Shown here: one piece after another, positions 5,743 to 9,154 of the stretch
Position numbering within the stretch: position 1 is the stretch's first letter
Layout of the letters: every line of letters starts with the position of its first letter
From: JBCBGF01 sp039820585
GTDB lineage: Bacteria; Pseudomonadota; Alphaproteobacteria; Rhodobacterales; Rhodobacteraceae
Assembly (NCBI GenBank): GCA_039820585.1
Contig: JBCBPV010000102.1
Span: forward strand, 1 to 9,154
Direction of reading: 5' to 3'
DNA: 9,154 bases
The notes under the pieces: generated by a model
Seen by the model: the letters and a program-made list of their open reading frames with translations, nothing else
Told to the model about the DNA's origin: nothing
Database searches by the model: none
Program-made: the position numbers and the translations under genes

Positions 5743-7845
5743 TCAGTTCTGGTCGATCTGGTCAGCTTCGAAGATGATCTTCTTGCCCTTGATGACGATC
5801 TTGCCTTCCTTGGACATCGTCATCAGGGAATTTTCGCCCACCTGAATGGTCAGCTGATCGCCGACCCGGATGTTCATCACCTTGCCGACGTCAGTGTCAT
5901 AGCGTTTGCGCACGATCACGCTCATCGCTTTGCCCACCGTGGTCTGAAAACTGTGGCCGATGATGCTGGATTTGGCCACACCGACAATTTCCGAGGATGC
6001 GGCATTCACGATCTCGGATTTGTTCTTTTCCACGAACAGCTGCATGTTGCCTTTGGCAAAGTTGAACGGATCCGGCATTTTCAGCCGCTTGAGCGCCGAA
6101 CCGGCCTTGTCGAACAGCAGTTTCGACTTGCTCATCAGCGTCGATGACAGCGGGTTGTTGCCCACCGCGATGGACAGGTTGCCCGACACGACCTCGTCAT
6201 GGTCGCCGCCCACCTCGATGGACTTGTCGTGGCCGACGATCTCGTGCTGGTCGTTCTCGACACGCTTGGAACGGTTGTTTTCGATCTCGATGTTCATGTC
6301 CTTTTCGGCATGAACAAAGATCTCTTCTTCGCCGTTCTTGTCCTCGAACCGCAATTCGTTGAACCCGTCGCCCTCATGCGTGTCAGTGCGGAAGGTCGAG
6401 CGCGTCTTGTGATCCGGCAGACCGTAGGGCGGCATGTTCTGACCGTTGTAGACACAGCCCGTGACGATCGGTTTGTCCGGATCGCCGCGCAGGTGTTCGA
6501 TGATGACCTCCATGCCGATGCGGGGGATGACCATGCCCCCCCACCCTTTGGAGGCCCAGGATTGCCCGACGCGTACGCGCATCGAATGGGCCCCGTGCAG
6601 GTCCCAGTGAAAGCGCACGAGGATGCGGCCAAACTCGTCGCAGTCAATCTCGCCCTCGCCGACGACGACGGCGGTTTCCGGGCCTTCGACCTTGGGGGCG
6701 ACCGTGTGCCGTTCCGGCACCAGCGGCGCGTCCACCGGCATCAGCACATACGATCCGTCATAGGCGCGTTCGTCATCCAGTGCGGCGGTGCCATAGGCCT
6801 GCGCGCGGTAGACGTGTTTGGCCGACAGACACATGAACGTCTCGCCCGTGGCGCCCGCCACCTCGTCACCGGACAGCGACACACGCCATCCCGCGCCCAG
6901 CGACACCACATCGCCGTCCGCGCGGTGGCGTTGCGCCTGTCCGCGTTCCTCGTCCACGCGGCCCGACACGACCCCCTGCCCTTCGCCCTGGTTCAGGTAG
7001 TCGCCGGGCCAGTCAAAGCTTTCGAGATCGGCATTGGGATGTGCGGCATCGCCCAGCTGGTCGACTTCCTGGGCGGCGTTGGGCGTCTTGAAATTGTATT
7101 CGGTCAGCCGGACGGCCCCGGTCGTGATGCGCCGCGCGGTGGACCAGTGGCGAAAGTGCTCTTCTTCGGCATTGTGGTGCCCGTCACGCCCGAAATAGGG
7201 GCGCGAATCGCCGGGGATCATCGGCAGGTTGAACGCCGCATCAACCAGCACCAGCGTGTGCGATCCGGCCTCGTGCCGCCACATCCAGCTGATCCCGAAC
7301 CGCTCCATCTGGCGGCAAATAAAATCGGCGTCGGTTTCGTGGTATTGCACGGTGTATTCGAGAACCGGGTAATCCTTGGTCAGTTGCACGTCGAGATGCG
7401 GCGCGCCCAGATGCGCGTAATCCGCCAGTACCTCTTCAACGATCTGCACCACGGTTTTTTCGTGAAAGATGCGCTGATTGCGCCGCAGGCCCGCAACGTG
7501 CAGCCACGGGCGCAGCACCAGATCATAGCGCCAGCCATTTTCCGCCGGGCCCTTGTGTTCGGCCTCGCAGACGATGCCGTCAAAGGCGCGCGTGCCCTGC
7601 ATCATGTCGATCTCGACCGTGGCGTGGGTGCCAAGCAGCGGCTCGAGGTCAAGGCCGGGCGTGTGCGACAACGCCTCGACTTTCCATTCGAAATTGCCTG
7701 CATAGGCTTCGGTGCCATCAAACCGCAACAGAACGAGGTCCGTAGGTCCGAGAATCGTGGACAGGCGTCCCTGCCGAAAATCCTGATTCAGAATACTGTT
7801 CACCGATGCACCGCTCAATTCCCGCCCCAAGCGAAACTTATACAT
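5743..7845 (-). CDS. vgrG: Type VI secretion system spike protein VgrG
   Basis: This is the trimeric spike at the tip of the T6SS tube, which carries PAAR proteins and effectors into target cells. From the ATG at 7845 it is 700 residues. An N-terminal gp27-like part begins with FRQGRLSTILGPTDLVLLRFDG. The OB-fold (gp5 N-terminal-like) at about residues 390-475 carries CDEFGRILVRFHWD and WGGMVIPRIGMEVIIEHLRGDPD. The gp5C beta-helix follows with FRTDTHEGDGFNELRFED and IEVGGDHDEVVSGNLSIAVG (about 480-565). A helix-like charged insert (about 565-600) interrupts the beta repeats, and the protein ends in more beta strands (SLMTMSKEGKIVIKGKKI) with no added toxin domain. An in-frame ATG at 7911 would give 722 residues but lies inside the IS inverted repeat, and its first codons do not resemble VgrG. 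No clear ribosome site precedes 7845, so the true start is uncertain; a GTG further in is also possible. Confidence 0.95.
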   Translation of the reverse strand: MYKFRLGRELSGASVNSILNQDFRQGRLSTILGPTDLVLLRFDGTEAYAGNFEWKVEALSHTPGLDLEPLLGTHATVEIDMMQGTRAFDGIVCEAEHKGPAENGWRYDLVLRPWLHVAGLRRNQRIFHEKTVVQIVEEVLADYAHLGAPHLDVQLTKDYPVLEYTVQYHETDADFICRQMERFGISWMWRHEAGSHTLVLVDAAFNLPMIPGDSRPYFGRDGHHNAEEEHFRHWSTARRITTGAVRLTEYNFKTPNAAQEVDQLGDAAHPNADLESFDWPGDYLNQGEGQGVVSGRVDEERGQAQRHRADGDVVSLGAGWRVSLSGDEVAGATGETFMCLSAKHVYRAQAYGTAALDDERAYDGSYVLMPVDAPLVPERHTVAPKVEGPETAVVVGEGEIDCDEFGRILVRFHWDLHGAHSMRVRVGQSWASKGWGGMVIPRIGMEVIIEHLRGDPDKPIVTGCVYNGQNMPPYGLPDHKTRSTFRTDTHEGDGFNELRFEDKNGEEEIFVHAEKDMNIEIENNRSKRVENDQHEIVGHDKSIEVGGDHDEVVSGNLSIAVGNNPLSSTLMSKSKLLFDKAGSALKRLKMPDPFNFAKGNMQLFVEKNKSEIVNAASSEIVGVAKSSIIGHSFQTTVGKAMSVIVRKRYDTDVGKVMNIRVGDQLTIQVGENSLMTMSKEGKIVIKGKKIIFEADQIDQN

Positions 7846-7898
7846 TTCTGCCGGTCTATCAACACAATAAGCCGCCGCAGGATTGGGGTAGTTTTTAG
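7846..7898. other. Residual upstream region of vgrG, cut by the IS
   Basis: Only about 53 bp separate the chosen vgrG ATG from the IS end. The stretch is less GC-rich than the operon and contains no promoter I can support. Whatever originally lay upstream (promoter or preceding genes) has been replaced by the IS. vgrG may now depend on transcription from inside the IS or on a weak hybrid promoter. Confidence 0.5.
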
Positions 7899-7914
7899 GG
7901 GACTGTTGCATTAA
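7899..7914 (+). repeat. IS6-family terminal inverted repeat, left
   Basis: Reads gggactgttgcattaa. It matches the reverse complement of 8695-8710 at 15 of 16 positions, the mismatch being the sixth base. The in-frame ATG at 7911 that extends the vgrG frame lies in this repeat. Confidence 0.9.
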
Positions 7915-7953
7915 TTGGCTAAGGCCAATTTGTTGTTTGGCCGGTGCGATGGG

Positions 7954-8661
7954 TTATGCGGCGTGGAACAGTTGGCCGATGAACTGGATCTGCCCTTTGA
8001 CACCTGGTTGCTTGTGATGGACGTGGCCGCGTTTGATGGCCCGGATGGTCTCGATGCCTCTCAGCGTCGCCTTGGCGGTTCGTAATGATCGGAAGCTTTG
8101 GCGATATCCGAGTAGCCGTTTCATCGAGAAGTGGTCGCTCTCGATTAGGTTGTTTCGCCATTTCCGGTCGACATGTCAGATGGCGTCGAAGTGTGGATCA
8201 TACCGGTGATTTATTTCGCGAATGACGCTACGATAGGCCTGCGCTTTGTCAGTCACGATTGTCACCGGACGATGCAGGCGAACACGCTCAATAGCTTTGT
8301 TCAGAAAGGCTTTTGCGGCTTTCGCGTTCCGCCGCGCGGTCAGGCGGAAATCGACCATCTGCCCGTTTGCATCGACGGCGCGCCATAGGTAACGCCACCT
8401 GCCGCCCACCCGAAAATAGGTTTCGTCCACGTGCCAATCGACACTTGCCCGACGCAGATGCTTCTCCGTTCGCTTGGTCAGTTCGGGTCCAAACTTGATC
8501 ACCCAGCGATATACGGTCGACCGACAAGCGGTGATCCCGCGCTCCGCCAGCAGGTCGACCACATCTTGGTAGGACAGCGGGTAGCGCAGATACCACCGTA
8601 CTGCACAGAGAATGATGTCACGCGGAAAGCGATGGTGCTTGAACGGGGATCTACGTGGCAT
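7954..8661 (-). pseudogene. IS6-family DDE transposase, interrupted by an in-frame TGA
   Basis: The frame encodes a 235-residue IS6-type transposase: an N-terminal helix-turn-helix region (RGITACRSTVYRWVIKFGPE, about 41-60), then a DDE catalytic core with D79 (HVDET), D138 (TDKAQ) and E174 (NNLIESDH). Codon 162 is TGA (8176-8178), after HFDAI and before HVDRKWRNN, where family members usually carry a sense codon (Cys would need one base change). Both sides of the stop read in the same frame through LLGYRQSFRSLRTAKATLRGIETI to a normal TAA at 7954-7956, so this is a point nonsense mutation and not a frameshift. The truncated 161-residue product lacks the catalytic Glu and the C-terminal part and should be inactive. 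The ATG at 8661 has TTGAGG 6 bases upstream; the TTG at 8673 is the less likely start. Confidence 0.92.
8176..8178 (-). other. Nonsense codon (TGA) in the transposase
   Basis: On the minus strand this is TGA at codon 162. The same reading frame continues for 73 recognisable transposase codons to the natural TAA. A single base change (for example TGC or TGT to TGA) accounts for it, and it falls between the second catalytic Asp and the catalytic Glu. Confidence 0.88.
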
Positions 8662-8667
8662 GAACGA

Positions 8668-8673
8668 CCTCAA
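8668..8673 (-). promoter_or_regulatory. Ribosome binding site of the transposase
   Basis: On the minus strand this reads TTGAGG with 6 bases to the ATG at 8661, and is used here to choose that start over the upstream TTG. Confidence 0.5.
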
Positions 8674-8694
8674 AAGCGTGGCTGAAAGGCGAAG

Positions 8695-8710
8695 TTAATG
8701 CAACCGTCCC
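8695..8710 (-). repeat. IS6-family terminal inverted repeat, right
   Basis: The reverse complement reads gggacggttgcattaa, matching the left repeat at 15 of 16 positions. Its TTGCAT resembles the promoter -35 element often present in IS6-family ends, but no good -10 follows at 17 bp. Confidence 0.9.
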
Positions 8711-9154
8711 ATCGCACTCGACCCAAACAAGCTATCCATTGATCTCGACCCCGACGCGGTCGCCAACGCAATAGACCTGCCTGCCTCATCTCTAAGTGCC
8801 ACACTTTGTGACATCTCGACACCGTTCACGTGCAAACGCCGAGGTGTGGAGACACGTATTGTCGCCGGCGATCGCTGGCACGACCCAGACCAGACCCTGA
8901 TCCGCGGGTTGCGCAATGCGCATGAGTGGGCAGAGGCTCTGAAGTCCGGCGAGCTGCTCAAGCACCTCGCCCAGCGCGTCGGACATTCCGAGCGCTACAT
9001 CAGACGCGTCACTTCATTAATCTCCTTGTCCCCAGGATTGCAGACTGCGACTCTGGACGGCACGCAACCTGCACATCTCAATCTCGAGACACTGGTCCGA
9101 GAGAACATTCCTCTCAATTGGGCCAATCAGAATCGTCTGTTTGGAGTCGTTTCC
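8711..9154 (+). pseudogene. C-terminal remnant of a serine-recombinase-like protein, 5' end lost at the IS
   Basis: The plus-strand frame starting exactly at the base after the IS is open for 148 codons to the right edge, with no start codon near its beginning. It reads as the C-terminal region of large recombinase-family proteins common in Rhodobacterales: a beta segment (DISTPFTCKRRGVETRIVAG), then DQTLIRGLRNAHEWAEALKSGE, a helix-turn-helix-like stretch (LLKHLAQRVGHSERYIRR) and LSPGLQTATLDGTQPAHLNLETLVRENIPLNWANQN. The serine catalytic domain and zinc-ribbon part expected upstream are absent, having been cut off at the IS boundary. An in-frame TAA inside the IS (8696-8698) rules out read-in from the element. 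The end of the gene lies beyond the window. Family assignment is from remembered sequence pattern and not a search. Confidence 0.68.

Larger units (their letters stand above)
7899..8710 (-). mobile_element. IS6-family insertion sequence, 812 bp
   Basis: The element is bounded by near-perfect 16-bp inverted repeats beginning GGGAC(T/G)GTTGCATTAA and contains a single transposase gene filling most of its length. Size, one-gene structure and the GTTGCA-type ends match the IS6 family (about 0.7-0.9 kb). The 8 bases outside each end (gtttttag on the left, atcgcact on the right) do not match, so there is no target-site duplication. A small 7-bp stem hairpin (7913-7930) lies just inside the left end. 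The transposase is nonsense-mutated, so the copy is unlikely to move by itself but could be acted on in trans. Confidence 0.9.

Noticed and set aside
7890..7911. Outward hybrid promoter from the IS end driving vgrG
   Set aside because: The outward-facing ATGCAA matches a -35 consensus poorly and no -10-like hexamer lies at about 17 bp, so I did not call a promoter.
6199..7914. 571-codon open frame on the plus strand
   Set aside because: It is the mirror of vgrG, whose domains are unmistakable.
7913..7930. Hairpin AATTGGC-TAAG-GCCAATT as a transcription terminator
   Set aside because: The stem is only 7 bp with no following T-tract in either direction. It is mentioned only as part of the IS.
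7919..8161. 80-codon minus-strand frame inside the IS
   Set aside because: The transposase frame itself continues through this stretch with recognisable family sequence; the 80-codon frame is a shadow.
8176..8178. TGA as a programmed recoding site in the transposase
   Set aside because: IS6 transposases are not known to use stop-codon recoding, and no stimulatory structure is evident. A point mutation is simpler.
8695..8961. 88-codon minus-strand frame next to the IS
   Set aside because: It overlaps the plus-strand recombinase remnant, which has a family-like pattern, and its product resembles nothing known.

Overview
The window is a GC-rich stretch of an accessory type VI secretion (T6SS) vgrG locus. 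Codon use, the islet layout and the type of recombinase fragment point to an alphaproteobacterium, most likely Rhodobacterales (Roseobacter group). That assignment is inference from sequence style; no database search was run. No T6SS sheath, baseplate or membrane-complex gene is present, so this looks like an orphan vgrG/effector island served by core genes elsewhere.

From about 7.85 kb down to 0.1 kb, eight genes lie head to tail on the minus strand with gaps of 30 bp or less and one 1-bp overlap, as in a single operon. In transcription order they are: vgrG (spike); a 423-residue Pro-rich then Gly/Ala-rich protein (candidate effector); a 403-residue protein with a signal peptide (possible periplasmic partner or immunity protein); an 84-residue beta-rich protein resembling the VgrG tip; a DUF4150 PAAR-like protein with a VRR-NUC/PD-(D/E)XK nuclease-like domain and a hydrophobic tail; a DUF3396/TsiV-type immunity protein; a 170-residue unknown; and the first 80 codons of a DUF2169 adaptor. 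The likely logic is that VgrG carries the PAAR-like nuclease effector, DUF2169 loads it, and the DUF3396 protein protects the producer. A second effector/partner pair may sit between vgrG and the 84-residue gene.

The left edge is a fold-back. Bases 1-125 are the reverse complement of 165-289 with one mismatch, so the DUF2169 gene is cut and mirrored. This is either an assembly or library chimera at a contig end or a real inverted duplication.

The right part holds an 812-bp IS6-family insertion sequence (7899-8710) with 16-bp terminal inverted repeats. Its transposase carries an in-frame TGA before the catalytic Glu. The element is directly abutted on one side by the truncated upstream region of vgrG and on the other by the C-terminal remnant of a serine-recombinase-like gene (8711 to the right edge, plus strand). 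It has no 8-bp target duplication, which suggests an IS-mediated deletion or rearrangement placed these two sequences together.
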